DNA from: an uncultured Parasphingopyxis sp.
Lineage (GTDB): Bacteria; Pseudomonadota; Alphaproteobacteria; Sphingomonadales; Sphingomonadaceae
Reading direction: 5' to 3'
Assembly (NCBI GenBank): GCA_947259005.1
Contig: CAMYKP010000009.1
Location: forward strand, 163,229 to 227,228
DNA: 64,000 bases
The first letter of the stretch is position 1; each line of letters begins with the position of its first letter. The translations under genes were made by a program, and so were the position numbers. Under the pieces are notes generated by a model. The model saw only the letters and a list, made by a program, of their open reading frames with translations, was not told the DNA's origin and searched no databases. Positions 1-9,769 of the stretch are shown here, in pieces.

Positions 1-403
1 CCGAAGGCCGCGCGAGCCATGCGCTCAGGTCGTCAAACGTCCATGGACCGGACATGCCGCTCAACGCAGATGAATAGTTGAAGTCTGCGCGATGCGCATG
101 CTGGGCACCGACAACCCCATAAAGATTGGGGCCGATGCCGTTGGCACCTCCCTCATTGACCGTGTGGCAGCTCGCACAGCGGCGGAATACCGCCTCGCCC
201 TGTTCGACCGTCACTTGCGGGAATGCTTCAGCCATCGTCATTTCGGCTTCTTCTTCGCCGCCATGCTCGACCACGCCTTCAACGACATAACCCATCGTTT
301 CAGGCCGTTCCGCATGGAAGACCTCTCCGACAACGATTGATGTGCCGAGCGCTACGATTCCGCCCGCCAAAGACCAGCCTGCAATGGTGTTGAACTGACT
401 CAT
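1..403 (-). CDS. Membrane-anchored cytochrome c, C-terminus cut by window edge
   Basis: An N-terminal hydrophobic stretch (about residues 8-26) is followed by an acidic linker and a class I cytochrome c domain with the heme-binding motif CASCH at residues 76-80. Only the first 134 codons lie in the window, so the methionine axial ligand expected near the C-terminus is not visible. The layout of uncleaved anchor, acidic linker and one heme c resembles the CycM/c552-type electron carriers of alphaproteobacteria that link the bc1 complex to terminal oxidases. The anchor reading is an inference from sequence. The ATG (complement of 401-403) is the only good start ahead of the anchor. Confidence 0.85.
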   Translation of the reverse strand, partial: MSQFNTIAGWSLAGGIVALGTSIVVGEVFHAERPETMGYVVEGVVEHGGEEEAEMTMAEAFPQVTVEQGEAVFRRCASCHTVNEGGANGIGPNLYGVVGAQHAHRADFNYSSALSGMSGPWTFDDLSAWLARPS

Positions 404-478
404 TATATTTGATTCCCGTCTGTCAGGATTGCTTGCGCGGTGCTTTAAAGAGCGGATGGCATTATCGCAAGCGGGCAA

Positions 479-1360
479 TCATTTCCCGTCAACCCATGCG
501 CGCAACAAAGTATGGGCGATTGCGAAATGGGGCGGCGCTATAAAGGCAGCATCCACAGCGCCTTCATACGCGTCCCTAACTTCGGCGCGGGTCACCCATT
601 TGGCGGCTTCCAGCTCCTCGGTGTCGAGCGTGAGCGTGTCGTCTTCAACCGGAGCGATGCAGGCCATCATCATGGTGTTGGGAAAAGGCCAGGGCTGGCT
701 GGTCAGATAGCGGACGGACGTGGCCCGCACGCCTGCCTCTTCGAACAATTCCCTCGTCACCGCGCCTTCCAGCGATTCGCCGGGCTCGACAAAGCCCGCC
801 AGTGCCGAATAGCGATCCGGCGGGAATTGCGGCTGGCGACCGACCAGCGCCTTGTCCTCAAATGTGGCGAGCATGATCACAACCGGGTCGACGCGGGGGA
901 AATGTTCGGCGGAGCATGCCGGGCACTTGCGGCCCCAGCCTCCCTTGGAAACGACCGAGCGTACACCGCAGCGGCTGCAGAAAAGATGGCCGCGATGCCA
1001 TTCGATCAGCGAGCGTGCGGCAGCATATGTCGAGGCTTCTTCGGGCGGCATGATGTCGAGATGACGCCAAACCGCATATGCGCGCTGGCCGACCGGAGGC
1101 CGGTCTTCCACAAGCGGTGCAAAACAGGGTTTGCCATCTTCGATACCCAGAAAGAGCAGTTCGGCATTGTCGGGGCGGTCGGCCATAGAACCCCAGACCA
1201 GGGTGCCGTCCGGATTAATTTCAGGGTCGAGATCGTTCAGCTTTAACAGCCGGGCACGCAAACTGCTGCGTACTTCGGCGAGCAAATCTTCTTTGACCCG
1301 AATCTGGTCCGCGCGATCAAGGCGCGTGCCTGTAAGGCCGGGTCGAAAAGGCGTATTCAC
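479..1360 (-). CDS. nudC: NAD(+) diphosphatase, Nudix hydrolase
   Basis: The protein has 293 residues. It carries a four-cysteine zinc ribbon (C128, C131, C146, C149), a full Nudix box at about residues 189-211 (G-x5-E-x7-REUXEEXGU pattern) and the NudC-specific motif SQPWPFPN at 221-228. NudC enzymes cleave NAD(H) to NMN(H) and AMP and can remove NAD caps from RNA; the SQPW motif separates this subfamily from other Nudix proteins. Its start overlaps the mutY stop by 4 bp (ATGA), so the two genes are probably translated together from one minus-strand message. Length and motifs match the family; nothing looks damaged. Confidence 0.95.
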   Translation of the reverse strand: MNTPFRPGLTGTRLDRADQIRVKEDLLAEVRSSLRARLLKLNDLDPEINPDGTLVWGSMADRPDNAELLFLGIEDGKPCFAPLVEDRPPVGQRAYAVWRHLDIMPPEEASTYAAARSLIEWHRGHLFCSRCGVRSVVSKGGWGRKCPACSAEHFPRVDPVVIMLATFEDKALVGRQPQFPPDRYSALAGFVEPGESLEGAVTRELFEEAGVRATSVRYLTSQPWPFPNTMMMACIAPVEDDTLTLDTEELEAAKWVTRAEVRDAYEGAVDAAFIAPPHFAIAHTLLRAWVDGK

Positions 1361-2403
1361 TGATCATTCTCCCTTTGCGCCCCGACAAGGGCCACGGCTT
1401 TGGCGAACAAAGTCGGCAGGCCGGCCTCTTCGATCGTGGCGATGGGCCACCATTCGCCTTGATGGTCCTCATCCGTCAAGGCGCGCCCGCCCACAACTTC
1501 GAGCTCCAGCGCGAAATGGGTGAAAACATGACTGACAGTGCCATAGCGGGTCCAGTCGATCCCTGCCGGAGCGTCCGCAGGCCCGGGAGAGGCCTCCCGC
1601 CAGCCAGTGCTGGGTAGCGCGCGCATCCCGCCGAGCATGCCGCGTTCGGGATGGCGCACCAGCAGCACTGTCTCATTGCGCTCTATCCAATATGCGGTGC
1701 CGCGGCGGACGGGTTTTGCTTTCTTTGGCGCTTTGATCGGAAATCTGCCGGGGTCGTCGGTGCGAAAAGCCAAACAGGCGCCCTGCAATGGGCAGCGCTG
1801 GCAGTCCGGGTTGCGGGCAGTACAAATAGTCGCGCCAAGATCCATCATCGCCTGCGCAAAATCACCGGCATGGATTTCCGGAGTCAGCGATTCGGCAATG
1901 GCGCGGATCGCGGGCCGGGCTTTCGGAAGCGGCGTTTCGATCGCGTGAAGCCGGGCGATTACCCGTTCGACATTCGCGTCGACGACAGTGGCTGATTTGC
2001 CAAAAGCGATGGCGGCAATGGCCGCCCCCGTATAGGCGCCGATGCCGGGGAGCGTTCGAAGCTCAGCCTCGGTTTCCGGGAATTTTCCGTCATGGTCGGA
2101 AACAATTGCCCGTGCGCAGGCATGAAGATTGCGGGCCCGGGCATAATATCCAAGCCCCGCCCAGGCCGCCATGATCTCTGCATTGGCTGCAGCGGCAAGT
2201 GCTTCAACGGTTGGCCAGCGTTCGGTGAAGGCCGAGAAATAGGGTTTAACTGCTGCGACCGTCGTCTGCTGCAACATGATCTCCGATAGCCAGACGCGAT
2301 AGGCGTCTGGCGGCGCTTCCCCAGGCTGTGCCCGCCACGGCAGCGCACGTGCATGGCTGCGATACCATCGCAAAAGCGCGTCACTGAGCAGCATATCAGC
2401 CAT
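1357..2403 (-). CDS. mutY: A/G-specific adenine DNA glycosylase
   Basis: This 348-residue protein removes adenine mispaired with 8-oxoguanine. Visible features are the catalytic glutamate in SEIMLQQT (E41), the helix-hairpin-helix LPGIGAYTGAA (about 118-128), the conserved aspartate in VVDANVERV (D142), and the [4Fe-4S] cluster spacing C194-x6-C201-x2-C204-x5-C210. The C-terminal third (VRRGTAYWIERNETVLLVRHPERG onward, split around residues 238-260) fits the Nudix-like domain that reads 8-oxoG. It lies upstream of nudC with a 4-bp overlap, which pairs two housekeeping functions dealing with damaged or modified nucleotides. Confidence 0.96.
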   Translation of the reverse strand: MADMLLSDALLRWYRSHARALPWRAQPGEAPPDAYRVWLSEIMLQQTTVAAVKPYFSAFTERWPTVEALAAAANAEIMAAWAGLGYYARARNLHACARAIVSDHDGKFPETEAELRTLPGIGAYTGAAIAAIAFGKSATVVDANVERVIARLHAIETPLPKARPAIRAIAESLTPEIHAGDFAQAMMDLGATICTARNPDCQRCPLQGACLAFRTDDPGRFPIKAPKKAKPVRRGTAYWIERNETVLLVRHPERGMLGGMRALPSTGWREASPGPADAPAGIDWTRYGTVSHVFTHFALELEVVGGRALTDEDHQGEWWPIATIEEAGLPTLFAKAVALVGAQRENDQ

Positions 2404-2480
2404 TCAGGGCGATTTTCCGGGCATGCGGATTATCCACACGGCCCTGCAAGTTTTTATGGCAGCCATTGGGGGCCTATGGC

Positions 2481-3110
2481 ATGAGCAGTGGGATGGCGAA
2501 AACCGGCAATATTTCCGGACGTGGCAAGTCCGATCCGTCCGACAGGGGCGCAGCTCGAAGTCGCCGCCCGCGCGCGGTCGGCGATATGCTGCCGCATATC
2601 GGAAAAGCGTCCTTCCGGCGCTTCGGTTTCGTCCAGAGTTCAATCGTGTCGCGCTGGCCGGAAATCGTCGGCGAGCGCTATGCGGAAGTTTCGACTCCCG
2701 AATCGATTCGCTTTCCCTTTGGCAAGCGGTCTGACGGGATGCTCAGGCTCAACGTATCCGGCGCGCATGCGACGATGATGCAGCATATCGAGCCGACGAT
2801 CATCGAGCGGGTAAACCGGTTTTTCGGCTATCCGGCGATTGCGCGGATCTCAATTCAGCAGGGCAAAACCGAAAAACCGGCTGAGCGCCGACCTGCGCCG
2901 CCTTCGCTAAGGCCCGTTCCCGAGGCCCTTGGCGCATCGCTGCGCGAGATTGCGGATCCCGAATTGCGCGCCTGCCTGGAAGGGCTGGCGGCTTCGGTGA
3001 TCGCAACGGAAGGCGCGCCGCTCGTCGATGATCGGATGCCGCCCCGGCAATTGCAGGTTAAGCGTCTCGGCGATATTGGCCGGGACACATCAAATGGAGT
3101 GAGCGAGTAA
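2481..3110 (+). CDS. DUF721 (DciA-like) protein
   Basis: The 209-residue product has a DUF721/DciA core at about residues 35-120 (SSIVSRWPEIVGERYAEVS, then a hydrophobic strand and an amphipathic helix). DciA proteins act as the replicative helicase loader or operator in bacteria without DnaC; that role is family knowledge and is not shown here. The ATG at 2481 was chosen because a GGGGG stretch lies 8 bases upstream. An in-frame TTG at 2466 and ATG at 2493 are alternatives. The gene is transcribed away from mutY, and its TAA overlaps the next ATG by one base (TAATG), so it is coupled to the DsbA-like gene. Confidence 0.8.
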   Translation: MSSGMAKTGNISGRGKSDPSDRGAARSRRPRAVGDMLPHIGKASFRRFGFVQSSIVSRWPEIVGERYAEVSTPESIRFPFGKRSDGMLRLNVSGAHATMMQHIEPTIIERVNRFFGYPAIARISIQQGKTEKPAERRPAPPSLRPVPEALGASLREIADPELRACLEGLAASVIATEGAPLVDDRMPPRQLQVKRLGDIGRDTSNGVSE

Positions 3111-3847
3111 TGACGAACTTTCTGAAAGTATCCGCAATCGCATTGGCGGCCACTTTGGCGGCATGCGGTGGCGAAACATCGGCCAATGGCACCGAAGTCG
3201 GCATGGTTGAGGCTGATACGTCGCAAAACTGGGTCGAGATGGTTACCAAGACCGAAGATGGCGGTTTCCTGATGGGGAATCCCGATGCTCCGATCACGAT
3301 TGTCGAATATGCATCGCTGACCTGCAGCCATTGCGCTTCCTTCGCGGAAGAAAGTTTCACACCGCTGACCGAGAATTATATCTCGCAGGGCACCGTCAAT
3401 TTCGAGGTCCGCAACTTCGTTCGCGATCCGCTGGATCTCAGCGCTGCATTGCTGTCTCGCTGCAACGGCGAGGGACCCTTTTTCCAGCTCAATGAACGGC
3501 TGTTCGCCAATCAGGGCGCAATGTTCGAAACGATCCAGGGCGCCGACCAGGCATCACTTCAGGCTCTCGCAACGCCGGAAGCGCTGCAGAGCGGCCGGAC
3601 ATTTGTCGGCTTTGCGGAAGCCGCAGGCCTGATCGACGTGGTTGGCGGGCTCGGCATCTCCGAACAGCAGGCGCGCACGTGCCTTGCCGACACTGCAGCC
3701 GTGACGGAGCTTGAGGAAATGCGGAACACAGCCTTGAACGACCACAATATCACCGGGACCCCGGCTTTCCTTATCAATGGTCAGCTGGCGGCCGGCGTGT
3801 CGAACTGGGCTCAGCTTGAAGCGCGGCTTCAGGAGCTGGTCCAGTAG
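3110..3847 (+). CDS. DsbA-like thioredoxin-fold lipoprotein
   Basis: This 245-residue protein has a lipoprotein signal (ATLAAC, C19) followed by a DsbA/thioredoxin_4 domain. The redox motif CSHC is at residues 72-75 after the strand ITIVEYASLT, and the cis-proline segment is in ITGTPAFLING near residue 217. It is expected to sit in the inner-membrane outer leaflet or periplasm and to oxidise or isomerise exported thiols. A DsbB homologue is encoded at 18112-18582 and could re-oxidise it. It is coupled to the DUF721 gene by a TAATG overlap and has a GGAG ribosome-binding site inside that gene. Confidence 0.88.
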   Translation: MTNFLKVSAIALAATLAACGGETSANGTEVGMVEADTSQNWVEMVTKTEDGGFLMGNPDAPITIVEYASLTCSHCASFAEESFTPLTENYISQGTVNFEVRNFVRDPLDLSAALLSRCNGEGPFFQLNERLFANQGAMFETIQGADQASLQALATPEALQSGRTFVGFAEAAGLIDVVGGLGISEQQARTCLADTAAVTELEEMRNTALNDHNITGTPAFLINGQLAAGVSNWAQLEARLQELVQ

Positions 3848-3898
3848 TTTGAACATATTGGGGGTACTCAACAGCCGAATGCAGGACAGGCCTGGCCG

Positions 3899-6800
3899 AT
3901 GCGGATAAAGCGCCTGAAACTTGCGGGCTTCAAAAGCTTTGTCGATCCGACGGAGCTGAGAATCGAGCCCGGCCTGACAGGGGTGGTCGGCCCCAATGGC
4001 TGCGGCAAGTCCAACCTGCTTGAGGCGTTGCGCTGGACGATGGGTGAAAGCTCGCCCAAGTCCATGCGCGGCGGCGGTATGGAAGATGTGATCTTCGCCG
4101 GTACCGATGCCCGGCCTGCTCGCGATTTCGCCGAAGTCTCCATCCTTGCGGAGCGCGACGAAGGCGATCGCCCCGATAACGATACCGTGGCGCTGGAAAG
4201 CGAAGTCGAGGTTGTTCGTCGAATTGAGCGCGGCGCGGGTTCTGCCTACCGGGTGAATGGCCGCGACGTCCGCGCCAAGGATGTCGCGTTGCTCTTCGCC
4301 GATGCGGCGACTGGCGCCCATTCCCCGGCACTGGTCAGCCAGGGCAAGATCGGGGCCGTGGTTTCGGCGAAACCGGCCGAGCGGCGGCAGATGCTTGAAG
4401 AGGCGGCTGGCATTGCCGGGTTGCATGTGCGGCGCAAGGATGCCGAACAGAAGCTGCGCGCCACCGAAACCAACCTGTCGCGGCTCGATGATTTGCTGGC
4501 CGATATGGATGGCCGGATTCGCGCGTTGAAGCGCCAGGCCAATCAGGCACGCCGCTATCGCAAGCTGAGCGATCAGATTGAGCTGGGCGAGGCGCGGCTG
4601 GTATTTGCGCGGTGGCGCGATGCTGCTGCTGCTGCCGAAGCGGCGAAAGCCGAAGCCGAACAGGCCGAAGCGCAGGTTTCAGAGGCAGCCGAGCGTCAGC
4701 GCGGGGCCGCCGTGCACCAGGCCGATGCCGCCCGCAAACTGGCTGAGCACCGCAGCGCCGCCGAAGAAGCGCGGGCCGTAGCGGCGACACTTGGCCATGA
4801 ATTGGCGGCACTGAAAAACGAACGCAGCGCGCTCGAGCGGCGGATCGGGGAGCTTGCCAGCCAGCAGGAAAACCTGTCGCGCGACCGGGGCAGGGAAGAC
4901 GCGCTGGCAAGCGATGCCGCAGCCGCGCTCGAACGGCTTGAGGCGGAGGAGCAGGAGATATCGGCCCGGCTCGAGGGAACAGATGAACGCCGCGCCGATA
5001 GCGAACGCAAGTTACAGGAAGCCGAAACCGTTTCGCGGGATGCCGAACTGGCGATGGCGCGCGCGCTCGCTGCCCAGGCCTCGCAACAGGCCGATGTTCG
5101 CGTGGCTGAGGCCAATCTTGAAAGCGCGCAACAGCGCCTGTCCCGCGCCAAGGCCGAGGCCGACCGGATCGCTGCGGAATTTGCCGAGCTTGGCGATGTC
5201 GATCCGCTGGAAGCTGCCTATCGCGAAGCCGAAGCTGCGCGCAACGCGGCCGAAGCGCGGGTGGCCGAGTTGCGGGCCGCCATTGAACAGGCCGACGAAC
5301 AGCGCGAAGCGGCCGCGTCTGCACGAGACCAAGCCGAAAGCGAAACAGCGGCTGCCCGGGCGGCGCTCGCCGCGCTTGAATCGGAAGCACAGGCCCTTGC
5401 GCGCGGCATGGACGATGCAGTCGAGGACAAGGCGCTTGGCCATGTTCGCGCGGCCAAGGGGTATGAGAAGGCGCTTGCTGCGGCTCTGGGCGACGACCTG
5501 GAGGCGGGACTGGGTGAAACTGGTGCGCGCCGTTGGTCCGGATCGGTTTCCCGTGACGGTGATCCCGCGCTTCCGCCGGGCACAGAGCGCCTGGCCGATC
5601 ATGTAACTGCGCCTGACCAGTTGCTGCGCCGGCTCGCCCAGATCGGCGTTGTCGATTCCGATGATGGATCGATCGCGCTCGCCGTCGGGCAACGGCTCGT
5701 GACCCATGATGGCGGGCTCCGTCGCTGGGACGGCTATGTCGCGAGCGGCGAAGGCGCCGCGGCGGCGGAACGGCTGGTTCGCGCCAACCGGCTGGAAACC
5801 ATCGAAGCCGCGATGCCCGAGGCGCGCGCCAGGGTCGAGGCAGCGGCTGCGCGGGCAACGTCTGCCGTGGCAGCTGTTACCGCGGCACGGACGGTGCTGG
5901 AAGATTCGCGTGAAGCGATGGGCGAGGCCGAGAACAAGGCACGCGCAGCCATTCGCGAACAAGATGCCGCGCGTGCGGCCATTGAACGGCTTGCCGATCA
6001 GCAGGCCGGGCTTGCCGAGCGGCGGGACCGGGCGCGGGCGGAGCTTACCGAAGCCGAAGTAGGGCTGAAGGCAGCGGAAACCGGAATTGCGGAGCTTCCG
6101 GATAGCGGGGATTCCGACGCCACGGTCGAGCGCCTGAAGGCGGCCAGTGAAGCGGCGCGGATCATCCTTGCCGAAGCGCGGGCCGAGGCAGCGACCATCG
6201 GGCAGGCGATCGATGCCGACAAGGCGCGGCTGGATGCGGCTCGTGCCGAAGCAAGCAGCTGGAAAAGCCGGGCCGGCGAGGCGGCGCGGCGCGTGCAGGA
6301 AATGGCGAAGCGCGCGGCCGAGGCCGAAGCGGAAGCCAAGGCCCTGGTCGATGCGCCCGAGGCGATTGAGGCGAATATCGCCGCATTGCTGACCCGCGTT
6401 GCCGAGGCGGAGGGACTGGCCGAAAGTGCACGGGCAGAAGAACGGGCGGGCGAAGAACGCGTTGCCGAAACTGAGCGACTGGCCGCCGAGGCGATCGAGG
6501 CCTTGTCGATGGCGCGAGAGAATCGCGCTGGTGGGCAGGCGCGCTTTGAGAATGCCGAAACGCGGCGGCGCGAATTCGAGCGTATCTCGAGCGAAAGGTT
6601 CCAGTCGGCCCCGGGCGCGCTGGCTGCCAAGCTGGAATTTGACGCAGAGGCCGTGGAAGAGGCCGAACGCGAATCGGCACAGCTCGACAAGTTGAAAGCG
6701 GACCGCGAACGGATAGGGCCGGTCAACCTCGTTGCCGAGAGCGAGCTGGAAGAGCTGGAAACCGAACGGGACAGTTCCGTTGCCGAACGCGAGGAGCTGG

Positions 6801-7339
6801 GCCAGGCGATCAACCGGCTGCGCGGATCCATTGGCAATCTCAATCGCGAAGGCCGCGCCCGGTTGCTTGCGGCGTTCGAGGAAGTCGACATCCATTTCCG
6901 CCGGCTGTTCGGCACCCTGTTCCAGGGCGGACAGGCGCATCTGGCGCTGATCGATTCCGACGATCCGCTGGAAGCCGGGCTCGAAATCATGGCGCAGCCG
7001 CCGGGCAAGAAGCTGGCAACGCTGACGCTTCTTTCGGGCGGGGAGCAGGCGCTGACGGCTGTCGCGCTGATCTTCGCCCTGTTCCTGACCAATCCTGCGC
7101 CGATCTGTGTGCTGGATGAAGTCGATGCGCCGCTCGATGATGCGAATATCGAACGATTCTGCGAGCTTCTGGACCAGATGGCGGCCGAAACCGATACACG
7201 CTATCTGATCGTCACCCATAATGCGGTGACGATGTCGCGGATGCACCGGCTTTATGGTGTGACGATGGTTGAGCGGGGCGTAAGCCGGCTTGTTTCGGTC
7301 GATCTCGGCGGTGCGGAAACGCTGCTCGCCGCCGAATAG
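3899..7339 (+). CDS. smc: Chromosome segregation ATPase SMC
   Basis: The 1146-residue protein has the full SMC plan: Walker A GPNGCGKSN at residues 31-39, two long Ala/Glu/Arg-rich coiled coils, a hinge at roughly 530-620 (GDDLEAGLGETGARRW region, then RRWDGYVASGEG), ABC signature LSGGEQ at 1045-1050 and Walker B CVLDEVDAPLDD just after it. It should form the ring-shaped condensin with ScpA and ScpB, which are not in this window. The coiled-coil coding region is strongly GC-skewed in third positions, which leaves long open antisense frames. It starts 51 bases after the DsbA-like gene and may share its message. Confidence 0.96.
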   Translation: MRIKRLKLAGFKSFVDPTELRIEPGLTGVVGPNGCGKSNLLEALRWTMGESSPKSMRGGGMEDVIFAGTDARPARDFAEVSILAERDEGDRPDNDTVALESEVEVVRRIERGAGSAYRVNGRDVRAKDVALLFADAATGAHSPALVSQGKIGAVVSAKPAERRQMLEEAAGIAGLHVRRKDAEQKLRATETNLSRLDDLLADMDGRIRALKRQANQARRYRKLSDQIELGEARLVFARWRDAAAAAEAAKAEAEQAEAQVSEAAERQRGAAVHQADAARKLAEHRSAAEEARAVAATLGHELAALKNERSALERRIGELASQQENLSRDRGREDALASDAAAALERLEAEEQEISARLEGTDERRADSERKLQEAETVSRDAELAMARALAAQASQQADVRVAEANLESAQQRLSRAKAEADRIAAEFAELGDVDPLEAAYREAEAARNAAEARVAELRAAIEQADEQREAAASARDQAESETAAARAALAALESEAQALARGMDDAVEDKALGHVRAAKGYEKALAAALGDDLEAGLGETGARRWSGSVSRDGDPALPPGTERLADHVTAPDQLLRRLAQIGVVDSDDGSIALAVGQRLVTHDGGLRRWDGYVASGEGAAAAERLVRANRLETIEAAMPEARARVEAAAARATSAVAAVTAARTVLEDSREAMGEAENKARAAIREQDAARAAIERLADQQAGLAERRDRARAELTEAEVGLKAAETGIAELPDSGDSDATVERLKAASEAARIILAEARAEAATIGQAIDADKARLDAARAEASSWKSRAGEAARRVQEMAKRAAEAEAEAKALVDAPEAIEANIAALLTRVAEAEGLAESARAEERAGEERVAETERLAAEAIEALSMARENRAGGQARFENAETRRREFERISSERFQSAPGALAAKLEFDAEAVEEAERESAQLDKLKADRERIGPVNLVAESELEELETERDSSVAEREELGQAINRLRGSIGNLNREGRARLLAAFEEVDIHFRRLFGTLFQGGQAHLALIDSDDPLEAGLEIMAQPPGKKLATLTLLSGGEQALTAVALIFALFLTNPAPICVLDEVDAPLDDANIERFCELLDQMAAETDTRYLIVTHNAVTMSRMHRLYGVTMVERGVSRLVSVDLGGAETLLAAE

Positions 7340-7433
7340 GGCAATATCCCACCAGCATCGGAGAATCATCGGGTTGCATCGGGGTCACGGTGCACCACAA
7401 TCTTATAATGACATGCGCTCGCAACAGTTTTGT

Positions 7434-7452
7434 AATTGAAAGTCATTCGCAA
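7434..7452 (+). promoter_or_regulatory. Candidate Fur box ahead of TonB-dependent receptor
   Basis: The sequence AATTGAAAGTCATTCGCAA at 7434-7452 resembles the iron-repressor operator pattern AATTGAGAATCATTCGCAA in 17 of 19 positions. A weak promoter-like pair, TTGAAA (7436) and TATAAC (7457), overlaps it with a short 15-base spacer, so a bound repressor would block it. The receptor start lies 47 bases downstream. The assignment is by eye; Fur-family sites in alphaproteobacteria vary. Confidence 0.45.
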
Positions 7453-7498
7453 TACGTATAACGGCCTCCTGCATTGAAGTGTTTGCAGGGGAATAAGT

Positions 7499-9766
7499 GT
7501 GCGTATCACGGTATCGACTTCGTTTTTGGCAGTTGCGGCTATGCTCGCAACGCCGGTGTATGCCGAAGTTTCACAAGACAGTTCAGGGGCGGCAACGACC
7601 ATGGCCGCCGCCGCAATGGCGGCCGATGCCGATCCGTCGGCTATCCAGTCCATCCTCGTTATCGGCAATCGCTTTGATCCCTTTGCCGTGCCGGGTTCGG
7701 TAACCGTGCTCGACCAGGATGCCCTCGCAACCTTCCGCTACGGCGATGCCAACCGGATTCTGCGCCAGGTTCCCGGCGTTAACCTGCAGGAAGAAGACGG
7801 CGCGGGCCTGTTCCCCAATATCGGCCTGCGCGGCAGCTCGGTTGAGCGCTCCTCGAACATCACGTTGATGGAAGATGGCGTGCTGATTGCGCCCGCTCCC
7901 TATGCCGCGCCCGCTGCCTATTATTTTCCGCAGATTGGACGGATGCAGTCCATCGAAGTGGTGAAGGGAGCTCAGGCCGTCCGCTATGGCCCGCGCACGA
8001 TCAGCGGCGCGATCAACCTTCGCTCCACCCAGATCCCCGAAGCGCCCTATGCCGGCTATCTCTCCGGCCAGATCGGTGAAGACGGCAACTATGTCGTGCA
8101 TGGCTGGGCAGGCGGCACGGCCGGCCAGTTCTCCGCGCTCGTCGAAACCTATCAATCGGGAAGCGATGGATTCAAGCAGCTCGATGGCGGCGGCGATACC
8201 GGTTTCGAGGTGGAAGACTATCTCGCGCGCTTGCGGTGGCAAACGCCGGAGGGTGCCGCCACACCGATGAGCCTGGAATTCAAGTTCGGCCATACGAACC
8301 GCGAAGCCGATGAGACATATCTCGGGCTTTCGGATGCGGATTTCGCGACCGATCCGTTCCGCCGCTATGCCGCGAGTGCAGCGGACAATTTCGCTTCCGA
8401 CCACTATCAGTATCAGCTGACCCACAGGATCGAGGCAGGCCGCGCCCAGTTCGAAACCGTGATCTATTATAACGAGTTCGCCCGTAACTGGTTCAAGCTC
8501 GAGAATCTCGACATCGGGGACGGCAACGGATTCGTCAGCCCGAACAGTTTTTTCAGCAATCCCGGCACGGTGTCGAGCGATCTCGGCCTAGCCGTTCTGC
8601 GCGGTGAAGTCGATACTGCGCCAGACGCATTGCGGCTGCGCAACAACAGCCGCGAATATTACAGTTTCGGTGCCCAGACCGCGATGACGCTGCCCTGGGA
8701 GATAGGTTCGGTTGAAAACATACTGACCGTGTCCGCGCGCTATCACGAGGATGAGGAAGACCGGCTCCAGAATTACGAGCGTTTCCAGATTTTGAACGGC
8801 CAGCTCGTTCGCACATCGATCGATCCGCTGGGCAGCAACGCCAATCGGCAGGCACAGGCCAACGCCTTTGCCTTCTACATCCAGAACGTCATCCAGGCGG
8901 GGCCGCTTACGGTGACGCCCGGCCTGCGCTACGAAGGTGTGCAGCTGACGCGTATCGACTATTCCACTGCCAATCCGTCGCGCTCGGCCGGCCCTACTCA
9001 GGTCCGCCGGAATTTTGTCGAGGCCGTCCTCCCGGCGCTTGGCGCGACTTATGAGCTCGACGAAGGTCTGCTGTTGCTCGCCAGCTTCAGCCGCGGCTTT
9101 TCTCCGCCCGGCCCTGGGTCAGCCGCCGATCCGGAGAAGAGCTGGAATTATGAAGCGGGTATCCGTTTCGCGCGCGGGAACTGGGAAGCCTCGGCGATCG
9201 GCTTCTACAGCGACTATTCGAACCTGCTCGGCGACTGCACCAATGCAACTGGTTGCACTGCAGGCGATATCGGCGACCAGTTCAATGGCGGTGAAGTCGA
9301 TGTATTGGGACTGGAAGCGGTTGTGGGCGGGGCTTTCCCGATCAATGATACTTTCAGCATCCCGGTTCGGGCTGTCTACACATACACCCAAGCGGAATTC
9401 CAACAGACGTTCGATTCGGACTTTTTCGGCAATGTCGCAGTAGGTGATGCGCTGCCCTATATACCGGAGCATCAGCTCTATTTGTCGGCGGGTATCGAGA
9501 GCGAACGGATGGCGCTGACCTTCGGCGGTAATTATGTCAGCTCCGTGCGGACAGAAGCCGGGCAGGGGACAATTCCGATGCTCGAACGCGTGCCCAGCCG
9601 CTGGGTTTTCGATCTGGCCGCGCGGTTCGCGGTTAGCGACCAGATCGGCCTGTTCGCACGGGTCGATAATTTGTTCGATGAGGAATATGCCGTGGCGCGG
9701 CGGCCAGCTGGTCTGCGCCCCGGCAAACCGCAGACGATTCTCGGCGGCGTGGAATTACGCTTCTAG
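7499..9766 (+). CDS. TonB-dependent outer-membrane receptor, FecA-like
   Basis: The 755-residue product starts at GTG, with AGGGGAA 5 bases upstream. It has a signal peptide (cleavage near VYA-EVS), a plug domain (about 55-180) with FecA-type sequence blocks such as LRQVPGV, LQEEDGAG and LMEDGVLIAPAPYAAPAAYY, and a 22-strand barrel ending in the terminal aromatic of GGVELRF, the BAM signal. The segment NLFDEEYAVARRPAGLRPGKP near the end is the TonB-dependent receptor C-terminal box (residues about 722-742). FecA homologues import ferric citrate, but the true substrate cannot be told here. No FecIR pair and no signalling N-terminal extension are present, which fits direct Fur control. Confidence 0.92.
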   Translation: MRITVSTSFLAVAAMLATPVYAEVSQDSSGAATTMAAAAMAADADPSAIQSILVIGNRFDPFAVPGSVTVLDQDALATFRYGDANRILRQVPGVNLQEEDGAGLFPNIGLRGSSVERSSNITLMEDGVLIAPAPYAAPAAYYFPQIGRMQSIEVVKGAQAVRYGPRTISGAINLRSTQIPEAPYAGYLSGQIGEDGNYVVHGWAGGTAGQFSALVETYQSGSDGFKQLDGGGDTGFEVEDYLARLRWQTPEGAATPMSLEFKFGHTNREADETYLGLSDADFATDPFRRYAASAADNFASDHYQYQLTHRIEAGRAQFETVIYYNEFARNWFKLENLDIGDGNGFVSPNSFFSNPGTVSSDLGLAVLRGEVDTAPDALRLRNNSREYYSFGAQTAMTLPWEIGSVENILTVSARYHEDEEDRLQNYERFQILNGQLVRTSIDPLGSNANRQAQANAFAFYIQNVIQAGPLTVTPGLRYEGVQLTRIDYSTANPSRSAGPTQVRRNFVEAVLPALGATYELDEGLLLLASFSRGFSPPGPGSAADPEKSWNYEAGIRFARGNWEASAIGFYSDYSNLLGDCTNATGCTAGDIGDQFNGGEVDVLGLEAVVGGAFPINDTFSIPVRAVYTYTQAEFQQTFDSDFFGNVAVGDALPYIPEHQLYLSAGIESERMALTFGGNYVSSVRTEAGQGTIPMLERVPSRWVFDLAARFAVSDQIGLFARVDNLFDEEYAVARRPAGLRPGKPQTILGGVELRF

Positions 9767-9769
9767 GGT

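Noticed and set aside
5012..7369. 785-codon open frame on the minus strand opposite smc
   Set aside because: It is a shadow of the high-GC coiled-coil codons of smc; its translation is rich in Arg, Phe, Gly and His with no domain, and smc itself is certain.
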